Part shown: one piece after another, positions 15,875 to 24,132 of the stretch
Numbering within the stretch: position 1 is the stretch's first letter
How the letters are laid out: each line of letters begins with the position of its first letter
Assembly: GCA_944386975.1 (NCBI GenBank)
Contig: CALXDC010000022.1
Location: 1 to 42,940 of the forward strand
Length of the DNA: 42,940 nt
Direction: 5' to 3'
Origin: an uncultured Oscillospiraceae bacterium
Lineage (GTDB): Bacteria > Bacillota > Clostridia > Oscillospirales > Oscillospiraceae
Program-made: the position numbers and the translations under genes
The notes under the pieces: generated by a model
The model's input: only the letters and a program-made list of their open reading frames with translations
Databases searched by the model: none
What the model was told of the DNA's origin: nothing

Positions 15875-16375
15875 TCAATACTCAATGGTGGTCTTTCTGT
15901 TCACCCAGCGGTACACAGGAAACACCACCAGCAGCAGCGGCAGGGTCACCAGAAACTCCCGCAGGGCCAGATAGGCCCCTGTCTCCCAGGCCTCCCGACC
16001 CAGAAGCAGCAGCCGCCCCAGAGCGGTGATCAGGTAGCACACCGTGGTGGAAGCCAGGCTGCAGAGAAACCCCGGGGAGAACAGATGCTCCGCCATCAGG
16101 GCCGCCGCCAGAGCCGCCGCCGTGAAGGTGAAGGTAAAGAAGGCCGCTGCCGGGGAGGGGGTTCCCAGGTCGCACAGGATTCCCAACACCAGGGCGAACA
16201 GCGGCCCCGCCAAACTCCCCTCATAAGAGGCCACCACCCCCACCAGCATGGGAGCCAGGTAGGCCGTCACCCCCCACACCGTCACATAGTCCAGCACCCA
16301 GGTCTGCACCTGGAGCAGCAGCAGGGTGGCCAGGGCGTATACCACCCATTTGAACACGATATACCGCTTGGGCAT
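15875..16375 (-). CDS. mreD: Rod-shape-determining protein MreD
   Basis: A 166-residue integral membrane protein with five or so hydrophobic helices (first at FKWVVYALATLLLLQVQTWVL, then YLAPMLVGVVAS, GPLFALVLGILCDLG). This fits MreD, the membrane partner of MreC in the elongasome that guides side-wall peptidoglycan synthesis. Identification rests strongly on its place right after mreC, since MreD sequences are poorly conserved. The ATG at 16375 has AAGGAGGGG upstream, overlapping the mreC stop. It is the last gene before the operon terminator. Confidence 0.88.
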   Translation of the reverse strand: MPKRYIVFKWVVYALATLLLLQVQTWVLDYVTVWGVTAYLAPMLVGVVASYEGSLAGPLFALVLGILCDLGTPSPAAAFFTFTFTAAALAAALMAEHLFSPGFLCSLASTTVCYLITALGRLLLLGREAWETGAYLALREFLVTLPLLLVVFPVYRWVNRKTTIEY

Positions 16376-16387
16376 CTCCGCCCCTCC

Positions 16388-17227
16388 TTACTCCACCACC
16401 GTGAAATCCTTCACCACAAACACCTGCTGCAGCTCCTCCAACGCCGCCGCAGGCTCCAGCACCGCATACTGGGCCAAACCGTCGTCGTCGGTCATCACTT
16501 CCCGGATATAGCCGATGACCATCTGGGCCGGGTAGTACCCCCCCAGCCCGGAGGTGACCACCAGATCCCCCACCTGGGGCGTGGCCGCCGCATCTAAATA
16601 GCCCAGCCGCAGCTCCCCTTCCTGCATCAGATTGAAGTCGCCCTCGGCCACCCCCACGTCACCGGTGCGGAAAATCACCGCGCCCATGGAGAATTCCGTG
16701 TCAATGAGGGCCGTGCAGGTGGACCAGTTGCTCCCCGCGTCGGTGATAAGTCCCACCAGGTACCCCGCCTCCGTAATGACGCAGTCCCCGACCTCCACGC
16801 CGAAATCGGTGCCTACGTTGAGGGACAACGTGGCCTCCCAGTTGGAGGCGTCCCGCTGGATCACCCGGGCGGACTCCCACTGGAGGTCCCGCTGTTGTTC
16901 CCGCAGGTCCAAGAGCTTCCGAAGCCGCTGGTTCTCGTCGCTGTCCGCCTCCGCCTGCCGGAGCTGCTCCTCCATCTTCGCAATCTCCAGCTCCAGCTCC
17001 TGGATCCGCTCCTTCATGGCGTCGTACTCCGAGGCGTAGCGCAGCTTCTCCCCCACCCATTCCGCTACCGCTGCGCTGGCGGAGCGAAAGGGCGTGGACA
17101 CGGTGTTGACGATGTTGGTCAGAAGGTCCGTGTTGCTGGAGAAAAAGGACACCAGACTCAAAACCACCGCCACCGCCGTGGCCGCGGAGAGCACCAGAAT
17201 CCCGTGCTTGGTGAGAAACCGTTTCAT
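16388..17227 (-). CDS. mreC: Rod-shape-determining protein MreC
   Basis: A 279-residue bitopic protein. A membrane anchor near the N-terminus (ILVLSAATAVAVVLSLVSFF) is followed by a coiled coil (about residues 65-110, MKERIQELELEIAKMEEQLRQ) and the extracytoplasmic beta-barrel domain with ARVIQRDASNWEATLSLNVG and VTSGLGGYYPAQMVIGYI, typical of MreC. It scaffolds PBP2 and MreD in the elongation complex. It starts 9 nt after the maf stop. No mreB gene is present in this cluster. Confidence 0.94.
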   Translation of the reverse strand: MKRFLTKHGILVLSAATAVAVVLSLVSFFSSNTDLLTNIVNTVSTPFRSASAAVAEWVGEKLRYASEYDAMKERIQELELEIAKMEEQLRQAEADSDENQRLRKLLDLREQQRDLQWESARVIQRDASNWEATLSLNVGTDFGVEVGDCVITEAGYLVGLITDAGSNWSTCTALIDTEFSMGAVIFRTGDVGVAEGDFNLMQEGELRLGYLDAAATPQVGDLVVTSGLGGYYPAQMVIGYIREVMTDDDGLAQYAVLEPAAALEELQQVFVVKDFTVVE

Positions 17228-17236
17228 ACTCTTCTC

Positions 17237-17821
17237 TTACTCCTCGCCCAGAAGATATACCCCAAAGTCCTCCAGCATCCGGCGCAGCCGCCGGACTGGC
17301 AGGCCCATGACGTTAAAATAATCCCCGGTGATGCCCTCCACCAGAAGGGCCCCCTTCCCCTGGATGCCGTAGGCCCCCGCCTTGTCCATGGGCTCCCCGG
17401 TGGCAATATACCACCGGATCTCCCCCGGGGTCAGAGGGGCAAAGCGGACGGCGGTGGTCTCCGCCTCCGTCCGCACCATCTCTCCCCGGCGGACCGTCAC
17501 CCCGGTGCACACCAGGTGCTCCCGCCCGGAGAGGGCCGACAGCATCCGAAAGGCCTCCGCCTCGTCGGCGGGCTTCCCCAGCCGTTTGTCGTCCAAAAAC
17601 ACCATGGTGTCCGCCGTGATGAGAATGTCCTCCGCCCCGCACAGCTCCGCCGCCGCCCGGGCCTTCTCCCGGCTGATATGGCAGACGGTCTCCTGGGGAC
17701 TCATGGCCGGGTCATAGCTCTCGTCGGCGTGGGGGACCACAATTTCAAAATCCTGCACACCCATCCGCTCCAGCAGCTCCTGCCGCCGGGGGGACTGGGA
17801 ACATAAGATGATCTTGCTCAT
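17237..17821 (-). CDS. maf: Maf-type nucleotide pyrophosphatase
   Basis: A 194-residue house-cleaning enzyme that hydrolyses non-canonical or dTTP/UTP nucleotides to monophosphates. Diagnostic motifs: SQSPRRQELLERMG at the start, VPHADESYD, the catalytic region ADTMVFLDDKRLGKP, and the GAYGIQGKGALLVEGITGDYFNVMGLPV end. The subtype is probably YhdE-like (dTTP/UTP), judging by KPADEAEAFRML. The ATG at 17821 follows AGAGG; a longer start is unlikely. Maf next to mreC is a common Firmicutes arrangement. Confidence 0.95.
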   Translation of the reverse strand: MSKIILCSQSPRRQELLERMGVQDFEIVVPHADESYDPAMSPQETVCHISREKARAAAELCGAEDILITADTMVFLDDKRLGKPADEAEAFRMLSALSGREHLVCTGVTVRRGEMVRTEAETTAVRFAPLTPGEIRWYIATGEPMDKAGAYGIQGKGALLVEGITGDYFNVMGLPVRRLRRMLEDFGVYLLGEE

Positions 17822-17898
17822 AAAACCTCTACGATTTGTATTATACTTCAAATTTTATCCGAAACGTTTTATATTTTTCGGAAAAACCGGCGGTTAGG

Positions 17899-19995
17899 TC
17901 AGGGCAGAAGGGTGCCCTCGCTCTCCACGGTACCGCTGCCGGACTGGGAGAAGTAGGCGTTGATAATGTCCACAGCCACATTGGACATGGCCGTGCCGGT
18001 ACCGCCCCGCTCCACAGTGACCGCCACAGCAATCTGGGGATCGTCAAAGGGGGCAAAGCAGACAAAGACGCCGTTGTCGGTGTCGGTACCGGTCTGGGCG
18101 GAGCCGGTCTTGGCGCCGGCGGTGACCACGCAGTTCTGGAAGACGCTGCGGACGGTTCCCTCGGAGACCACCATACCCATACCGGTCTTTACTGCCTCAA
18201 GGGTGGAACCGCTGATCTCGATGGAGTTCACCGGCTCCGGCTCGTAGGCGTAGATCACCTCGCTGTTGTCGTAGCTCTTGACGGTCTTGAGGAGGTGGGC
18301 GGGATAGCGGTCGCCGCCGCTCATGAGGGTGGCCACGTAGTTGGCCAGCTGGAGAGGAGTGAACAGGTTCTCGCCCTGGCCGATGGAGATCTGGAGAAGG
18401 TCGCCGCCGTAGTACTCGTGGCCCACCTCCGCCCGGTGCTCCGGGCCGTCCAGGGAGCCTGTCTTTTCGGCAATCTCAATGCCGGTGGGCTGCCCCAGAC
18501 CGAAGGCCTCGCCGTACTTGTCGATGGCCTCGATACCGGTGAGGCGGCCCGCCTCATAGAAGAAGTAGTTGCAGCTGTCCCGGAGAGCCTGGGACACATT
18601 GATGGTGCCGTGGGTCCGCCCGGTGGAGCGGTAGATCCAGCAGGCGGGGGTGTAGTCCTTGTAGTAGCGGTAAACGCCCTTATCGGTGATCTTGGTGGAG
18701 GGCGTGATGATGCCGGTCTCCAGGGCCGCCACGGCGGTGACCATCTTGAAGGTGGAGCCGGGGGGATAGGTGCCCATGGTAGCCCGATTGTAGAGGGGGC
18801 TGCCCACGGCGTTGAGGAGACTGGCGTAGTCGGCGGGGTCGTAGGTGGGGTAGGAGGCCATAGCCAGCACGTCGCCGGTTCCGATCTCGATGACCACGGC
18901 GGCGCCGCCCCGCTCCTCGTAGCCGTCCTCCTCGATGAGGGTGTGGACCCGGTTGGTGAGGGATTCCTCCGCCACCTGCTGGAGGTCGATGTCAATGGTG
19001 AGAGCCACGGTACTGCCGGGCTGGGGCTCGGTGGAGTAGACCTCACCGGTAATCTTGCCGTCCTCATTGGTGGTGATGATCCGCTTGCCGTCCTTGCCCC
19101 GGAGGTACTCCTCAAAGGCCTTCTCCACCCCCTCCAGGCCCACCAGGTCGTCGGCCTGGTAGCCCTGGGCCTTGTACGCCTCCAGGTCCTCTGGGCCGAT
19201 GGAGCCGATGCGGCCCAGGATATGGGCGGCGTACTGGGTGTTATACTCCCGGACAGACTGGGTGCCCACCACCACGCCGGCGTAGTCCCCGTCGCTGAGA
19301 ATAGAGATCATCCTGGTGTCCACCTCGCTGGCGAAGACGTAAGCGGTGGTATTGACAATGCTGCGGATGGCCAGCTCATAGCGGACGCCGATAATCTTTC
19401 GGGCCTCGGACATGGGGAGGGAATCGTCGATCTCGAAGTAGTCCCGCATAAGCTCCAGCAGGTCCCCGGCGGAGATATTGGCGTTGGTGAGGCCGGTGTC
19501 CGCCATGGCCTCGGCGGTGAGGCGGGGGTTGGGGCTGGTCTCGGTAATCTCCTTCTCCGACCAGCCGCACTTGGCCAGAAACTTCTGGAAGCGGCTGCGC
19601 TGGATGTCGGTGGTGTCGGCGGTGGTGTAGGTGTAGGGGGCCTCCTTGGAGATAGGGAGGTTGTCGTCCCAGACGACGTCGAAGGACTCGCTGAGCTGAA
19701 TGAGGCGGAGAATGGCGTAGTTGGGGTCGTCGTCCTCGTCCAGCTCGGAGCTGTCGAAGGTGATGGTGTAGACCTGACGGTTGCTGACCAGGACCTTGCC
19801 GTTGCGGTCGGTGAGGATGCCTCGGCTGGCGGTGACGATCTCGCTGTCGGCAATGCGGCTGGTGGACTGCTTGTAATAGTCCTCGTAGTGAACGACCTGG
19901 GCATCGTACAGGACGGCGCCGAAGAGCATAGCGCACATACAAAAAATTCCAAAAAGAATTCCCAGACGTCGAAGATAGTGTTTATCCGGCTCCAT
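17899..19995 (-). CDS. mrdA: Penicillin-binding protein 2 (class B transpeptidase)
   Basis: A 698-residue cell-elongation transpeptidase anchored by an N-terminal helix (LGILFGIFCMCAMLFGAVLY). A dimerisation/pedestal region (ASRGILTDRNGKVL and LGRIGSI...GLEGVEKAFEEYLRG) leads to the catalytic domain with SxxK (S414-T-F-K417), SxN (S474-C-N476) and KTG (K629-T-G631). It cross-links peptidoglycan together with a SEDS RodA, not present here. AAAGGAGGCGCCT precedes the ATG. The ribosome site lies at the edge of the large inverted-repeat element E1 (outer arm from 20017). Being first, ahead of maf-mreC-mreD, is an unusual order, since mrdA usually follows mreD. Confidence 0.95.
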   Translation of the reverse strand: MEPDKHYLRRLGILFGIFCMCAMLFGAVLYDAQVVHYEDYYKQSTSRIADSEIVTASRGILTDRNGKVLVSNRQVYTITFDSSELDEDDDPNYAILRLIQLSESFDVVWDDNLPISKEAPYTYTTADTTDIQRSRFQKFLAKCGWSEKEITETSPNPRLTAEAMADTGLTNANISAGDLLELMRDYFEIDDSLPMSEARKIIGVRYELAIRSIVNTTAYVFASEVDTRMISILSDGDYAGVVVGTQSVREYNTQYAAHILGRIGSIGPEDLEAYKAQGYQADDLVGLEGVEKAFEEYLRGKDGKRIITTNEDGKITGEVYSTEPQPGSTVALTIDIDLQQVAEESLTNRVHTLIEEDGYEERGGAAVVIEIGTGDVLAMASYPTYDPADYASLLNAVGSPLYNRATMGTYPPGSTFKMVTAVAALETGIITPSTKITDKGVYRYYKDYTPACWIYRSTGRTHGTINVSQALRDSCNYFFYEAGRLTGIEAIDKYGEAFGLGQPTGIEIAEKTGSLDGPEHRAEVGHEYYGGDLLQISIGQGENLFTPLQLANYVATLMSGGDRYPAHLLKTVKSYDNSEVIYAYEPEPVNSIEISGSTLEAVKTGMGMVVSEGTVRSVFQNCVVTAGAKTGSAQTGTDTDNGVFVCFAPFDDPQIAVAVTVERGGTGTAMSNVAVDIINAYFSQSGSGTVESEGTLLP

Positions 19996-20016
19996 AGGCG
20001 CCTCCTTTCCTGTGTT

Positions 20017-20038
20017 GTCCCCTCGCCGCCGGGACCGG
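20017..20038 (-). repeat. Outer arm end of element E1, next to the mrdA ribosome site
   Basis: A GTCCCC-CCGCCGGGACCGG word, found in the same place relative to the other elements (for example 32666 onward beside E4, and inverted before miaA). Read on the minus strand it is the last repeated block before AAAGGAGG of mrdA. Confidence 0.6.
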
Positions 20039-20126
20039 CTCCTGTTTTGCCCTCGGGCCGGGCGGGCCGTCCGCTGACGAAGATTCTTCTTTCTGTCGGT
20101 GCCCGACGGGCTTCGTTACCTTCCTT

Positions 20127-20812
20127 GCCTCCGGCGGCCTACTTTTGTCGCTGAACAAAAGTAGGCATCTCCGCGCTAAGAGCCTCGCTTCGCTCGGTTG
20201 CGCTCCGAAACACCTCGCTGCGGCTTGGTGAAAATCAGCTTAGAACCAAGGTTCTAAGGACTCCTTTATTATTACCAAGACCGGATGGTCAGAGAGGCTT
20301 TTCCCTGGGGGAAAGAGGCGAAGCGCCGCCTGGGGCGGAAGAAGCGAGCCTCTTTTGAGGAAGCGGCACGATTGGCGGGCGCGAACAGCGCCCGGGAATC
20401 GTTTTGCCGCGACGGTGGTCAAGGTGGCACGGCGCAGCCGTGACGGATGAGGGGAACGCCATCGAAAAACTCCGGACCAACTCAGAGGAAAAACCAAAAT
20501 CAAAGTTTCACGGAAAATCGCTTCCGAATAAGTCAAGTGCGCCTCGATACCTTTCCCCTCATCCGCCCCCTTCGGGGGCACCTTCCCCCAGGGGAAGGCT
20601 TAGAGAGGGCCATCGTCAACTCACCGCATCAGCGCGAAGCGCGGCGCAGATGCAGAAGATGACCCAAATCGGCGTCACCCGTACAAAGCCTCAGCCAAAA
20701 GCCTCCCTGACCATCCAGTCTTGGTAATTAACGAAGGGAGTTCTTAGAACCGCAGGTTCTAAGTCAACTTTTGCCTACTTTTCTTTGACGAGAAAAGTAG
20801 GCCGCCGGAGGC
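20127..20812. repeat. Nested inverted-repeat element E1 (686 bp)
   Basis: Bounded by GCCTCCGGCGG at the left and CCGCCGGAGGC at the right. Each end is followed inward by a CCTACTTTT hairpin. Further in on both sides is a CTTAGAACC/GGTTCTAAG palindrome (20239-20258 and 20743-20763). The right half (read inverted) carries the block with GACGCCGATTTGGGTCATC; the left half is a shorter, related block. A 43-bp module (20168-20210) interrupts the left arm. It fills the gap between the U32 peptidase stop and the mrdA leader. I see no gene in it. Confidence 0.85.
20168..20210 (+). repeat. 43-bp module shared with element E5
   Basis: An inserted block that starts TCTCCGCGCTAAGAGCC and ends TTGCGCTCCGAAA. 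The same block appears inverted at 38778-38820 inside E5 with one mismatch in 43. It sits in different positions of the two elements, so it behaves like a module on its own. Confidence 0.8.
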
Positions 20813-20901
20813 ATAACACCAAACGCAACGCGTCGGGTACCGACAAAAAAAGACTAACCCCTCGTCAGAGGGCAAAAATCCCCCTGCCCTTTGGGGAGAG
20901 G

Positions 20902-22998
20902 TTATTCCACCCCACGGTAGAATAGCCCTCGTGTCAGCGCTTTGGGGTCGGGGGCCCAGCCCCCATCCCCCCGGTACCGCCGCAGCACGGCGGCGCACTC
21001 CTCCGCCCCCTCGGTGGTGAACCGCAGCCGGGCGTAGGCAAGGCCCATCCGCTGCCACTCCGGTTTGTCCGCTAAGAACAAAATCTTCCCGTTCTCGATC
21101 TCGCTGCGGCAGCCGAAGGCGGGACACACCGGGAACCGTTCCCCCCGCCGGTCTACAAGACCGTGGCCTGCGGCACAGGGGCCCTTCAAATCCTTACTTC
21201 TGCAGCCGTACCGGTTTCTTACCAGACAGTTCTCCGTAATCATCAGCGGCAGCCGCCCGTAGACCACCGCCTCACAGGGGAGAGTCTTCCGCACGTCCCG
21301 CATCTGCTCCCACCTCAGCTCAAAGGACAGCGTAGCACAGGTAAGCCCTTCCTCCCTCAAAAATTCTACCGCGAAGCTGTTGAAGATATTCAGCCCAAAG
21401 TCGCCACGGGGCAAAAGTCCCGCCCTTTGGACCAGGGCAATCTGGCCGATGTTGTGGACCTGGGCGGCGGCGTAGCCCCGCTCCCTGGCCTTCTCCATCT
21501 GCTCTGAGAGCCAGGGCTCGTCCTTGTCCCGCCAGATCCGGGGCAGCTCCAGGGAGAAGAGGGTCTCTCCCCTCCCCTGCTTCGGGTCCACCTGCTCCCA
21601 CAGCCAGATGGGCACGGAGAGGACCGCCGGCTCCTCCGCCAGCAGCTTTGCCGTCACCTGGTCCGGCCGCATCACCGACACGGTGAGGGACGGGGCCTCC
21701 CGGCGGCGCTCCGCCTCCGGCAACGACGGCGTGGGACAGCTCCGCCGCTTTGGCAGGGCCGTCCGCTTTTCCTCCAGGGCCTCCAGGCCCGCCCGGCGCA
21801 GGGCGTTCAAATCCCCGGCGCTGAGGTACAAATCCTCCCCCACCTCCGCCGTGACGGACCGGCACACAAAGGTGGTGCCCCCGGTCTTCCCCAGGCGGTC
21901 CTCCGCCTCCGCCGCCGTGAGGCCGCGGCTCCGGGCGCTCTGGGGCGCCGCCCCGGCCACGGTGACGGTGTTCCCGTCCTCATCCCGGACGGTAAGGGAC
22001 GACGGCTCCCCCGCCCGGAGCCGGGCGGTGAGGTCCACCGGGATCCGGCGCAGATCCTCCCGGTCGTAGGCCGCCTTGGCCTGGGCGAAGAGGTCCGCCG
22101 GGTCCTGGGCCTTCTCCGGTCGGACGCCGAACATGTCCGGCCCCTTCCTCCCCCGCCAGTACCCGTCGGTAAAGCCGCTGCGGGAGAAGGCCAGGGCCAG
22201 GGTCTCCTCCTCTTCCGCCGTGGCGGCGCGGTTCTCCTTACATAGACGGCTGTAAATCTGAGTGATGACGGCCACGTACTCCGGCCGCTTCATGCGGCCC
22301 TCCAGCTTGAGGCTGGCCACCCCCATCCGGAGAAGCTCGGGCATGTACCGGGCAAGACAGGCGTCCTTCAGGCTGAGGGGATGGCCCTGCTTGCCCCCGT
22401 CCATAGCGTAGGGCAGGCGGCAAGGCTGGGCGCAGGCCCCCCGGTTGCCGGAGCGGCCGCCGATGAGGGCGCTCATGGCACACTGACCGGAGTAGCACAT
22501 GCAGAGGGCCCCGTGGCCAAAGACCTCAATGGCCATGGGGCTCCTCTCACAGATGGCGGCAATTTCCTCCCCACTGAGCTCCCGGGCCAGCACGGCGCAG
22601 CGGATGCCCAGCTTCCCCAGGGCCTCCACCCCGGAGAGGGTGTGGACGGACATCTGGGTGCTGCCGTGGAGGGGCAGGTCCGGGGCCACCGCCCGGGCCA
22701 GGGATACCACCCCCCAGTCCTGGACAATAATGGCGTCCACCCCGCAGCGGGAGGCCTCCCGGAGAAGGTCCGCCGCGCCGCTCAGCTCCCGGTCGGTGAG
22801 GAGGGTGTTGACGGTGAGGTACACCCGCACCCCCCGAAGGTGGCAGTAGGCCACCGCCCTTGGCAGCTCCTCCAGGGTGAAATTCCTGGCGCCCCGGCGG
22901 GCGTTGTAGTCGCCCACGCCGAAATATACCGCGTCGGCCCCGTTCTGGACGGCGGCCACCATGGCCTCCCAGTGGCCGGCGGGAGACAAAATCTCCAT
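20902..22998 (-). CDS. U32 family peptidase (collagenase-like / RlhA-like)
   Basis: A 698-residue U32-family protein. The N-terminal TIM-barrel domain starts EILSPAGHWEAMVAAVQNGADAVYFG, with the U32 signature EVFGHGALCMCYSGQCAMS followed by GNRGACAQPCRLPY (cysteines of a probable Fe-S or metal site). An insertion region and a C-terminal second domain follow (ending CPAFGCRSEIENGKILFLADK). Some U32 members are now known as hydroxylases of 23S rRNA or tRNA (RlhA, TrhP), so 'peptidase' may be a misnomer. The start is ATG 22998 or GTG 23004; both overlap or abut the zapA stop, so translation is coupled. The 3' end abuts element E1. Confidence 0.88.
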   Translation of the reverse strand: MEILSPAGHWEAMVAAVQNGADAVYFGVGDYNARRGARNFTLEELPRAVAYCHLRGVRVYLTVNTLLTDRELSGAADLLREASRCGVDAIIVQDWGVVSLARAVAPDLPLHGSTQMSVHTLSGVEALGKLGIRCAVLARELSGEEIAAICERSPMAIEVFGHGALCMCYSGQCAMSALIGGRSGNRGACAQPCRLPYAMDGGKQGHPLSLKDACLARYMPELLRMGVASLKLEGRMKRPEYVAVITQIYSRLCKENRAATAEEEETLALAFSRSGFTDGYWRGRKGPDMFGVRPEKAQDPADLFAQAKAAYDREDLRRIPVDLTARLRAGEPSSLTVRDEDGNTVTVAGAAPQSARSRGLTAAEAEDRLGKTGGTTFVCRSVTAEVGEDLYLSAGDLNALRRAGLEALEEKRTALPKRRSCPTPSLPEAERRREAPSLTVSVMRPDQVTAKLLAEEPAVLSVPIWLWEQVDPKQGRGETLFSLELPRIWRDKDEPWLSEQMEKARERGYAAAQVHNIGQIALVQRAGLLPRGDFGLNIFNSFAVEFLREEGLTCATLSFELRWEQMRDVRKTLPCEAVVYGRLPLMITENCLVRNRYGCRSKDLKGPCAAGHGLVDRRGERFPVCPAFGCRSEIENGKILFLADKPEWQRMGLAYARLRFTTEGAEECAAVLRRYRGDGGWAPDPKALTRGLFYRGVE

Positions 22999-23000
22999 GG

Positions 23001-23327
23001 TCACTTCTTCTGCAGCTGCTGCTGGAGCTTGAAGACCTCCCGCTTGAGGTCGGAGGCCTCCGCCTTGGCCCGGTTGGCCTCGTCCAGATAGCCCTTCAGC
23101 TGGCTGCGGATGTTTTCGCTGCTGCTCTGGCTTTTCAGCAGCTCGTCGGCGATATTCACCGCCGCCAGAATGGCGGCGTCGGTGAGGCTCACCCGGCCTC
23201 CGGCCAGGATCTCCGACATGCGGCTGTCCACCATAGCGGCCACCTTCTGCATGTAGGAGGGGGACTCCTCAGCGGTGAAGGTGTACTCCTCTCCGCAGAT
23301 GCTGACGGTGATGCGGTTGTTTTCCAT
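23001..23327 (-). CDS. zapA: Cell division protein ZapA
   Basis: A 108-residue FtsZ-ring stabiliser. It starts MENNRITVSICGEEYTFTAEESPSYMQKVAAMVDSRM, the ZapA N-terminal domain, and continues with VSLTDAAILAAVNIADELLK and a C-terminal coiled coil (QLKGYLDEANRAKAEASDLKREVFKLQQQLQKK) that mediates tetramerisation. AAGGAGG is 7 nt upstream of the ATG at 23327, and a promoter is predicted at 23375-23402. The stop overlaps the start of the U32 gene, so both are cotranscribed. Confidence 0.92.
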   Translation of the reverse strand: MENNRITVSICGEEYTFTAEESPSYMQKVAAMVDSRMSEILAGGRVSLTDAAILAAVNIADELLKSQSSSENIRSQLKGYLDEANRAKAEASDLKREVFKLQQQLQKK

Positions 23328-23374
23328 ACCATATCCTCCTTGGGCGGCATATTCTCCCATTTTTCTATCTATTC

Positions 23375-23402
23375 AGTATACCATATCCCTCCGCCGGGAC
23401 AA
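23375..23402 (-). promoter_or_regulatory. Predicted sigma-A promoter of zapA
   Basis: On the minus strand TTGTCC (23397-23402), 16 nt spacer, TATACT (23375-23380). It gives a leader of about 40-50 nt. Confidence 0.6.
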
Positions 23403-23439
23403 GAGGGCCGGGCGGAAATTTTCAAAATGTTCTATTTTT

Positions 23440-23973
23440 TCACCGGCAGAACTTCTCCACATAGGCGTCGAAGGCCCGGCGGATCAGCGCCACCGCCTCC
23501 TTCCGCCCGTGGACGCTGTCCACCTCGGCGTTGGTGTCCGGCTCCAGGTGCTTGTAGATGCTGAAAAAGTGGCTGATCTCGTCGGAGAGATGGCCCGGCA
23601 GCTCCTCCAGCTCCCGATACTCGTTATACACCGGGTCCCCGAAGGGGATGGCCAGCACCTTCTCGTCCATGGCGCCGCCGTCCCGCATGGTGATGTATCC
23701 CACCGGGTATACCCGCACCAGACTCAGGGGGCGGATGGACTCGCTGCACAGCACCAGCACGTCTAAGGGGTCTCCGTCGTCGGCGTAGGTCCGGGGAATA
23801 AAGCCGTAGTTGGCCGGGTAGTGGGTGGAGGTGTAGAGGATCCGGTCCAGCCGCAATGCCCCCGTCTCCTTGTCCAGCTCGTACTTGTTCTTGGAGCCCT
23901 TTTCGATCTCAATCACCGCCAAAAAGTCCTCCGGCGACATGCGGCCGGGGCGGATGTCGTGCCATAAGTTCAT
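23440..23973 (-). CDS. ppa: Inorganic pyrophosphatase (family I)
   Basis: A 177-residue soluble enzyme that hydrolyses pyrophosphate to phosphate, pulling biosynthetic reactions forward. The family I signature is DGDPLDVLVL, preceded by the conserved IEIEKGSKNKYELDKETGALRLDRIL and YPANYGFIPRTYADDG, with Glu, Lys, Tyr and Asp residues of the active site in place. GGGAGG lies upstream of the ATG at 23973. The downstream ~100 bp up to the zapA gene hold the zapA promoter; no obvious hairpin terminator was seen. Confidence 0.95.
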   Translation of the reverse strand: MNLWHDIRPGRMSPEDFLAVIEIEKGSKNKYELDKETGALRLDRILYTSTHYPANYGFIPRTYADDGDPLDVLVLCSESIRPLSLVRVYPVGYITMRDGGAMDEKVLAIPFGDPVYNEYRELEELPGHLSDEISHFFSIYKHLEPDTNAEVDSVHGRKEAVALIRRAFDAYVEKFCR

Positions 23974-24055
23974 ACCATCGCCTCCCTCGTTTTTATTTTC
24001 TTTAGCTTATCACAGGACCGGGGAAAAGGCAACCGAGGGGCAGGAGGGAAAATTC

Positions 24056-24084
24056 TTGTCAGGCGGGAATACTTATGCTATAAT
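24056..24084 (+). promoter_or_regulatory. Predicted sigma-A promoter of miaB
   Basis: TTGTCA (24056-24061), 17-nt spacer, TATAAT (24079-24084), close to consensus. The start of transcription would be about 40 nt upstream of the miaB start. Confidence 0.75.
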
Positions 24085-24132
24085 ATACGCTGAATTATTG
24101 TGGGGCAAAGGCCCCTGGACAGGAGAATCGTT

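Noticed and set aside
17836-20154. 772-codon plus-strand frame opposite mrdA and maf
   Set aside because: Antisense shadow of mrdA; low-complexity Gly/Val/Asp composition, no domain.
20127-20812. Element E1 as an insertion sequence with a transposase
   Set aside because: No reading frame inside the element resembles a transposase.
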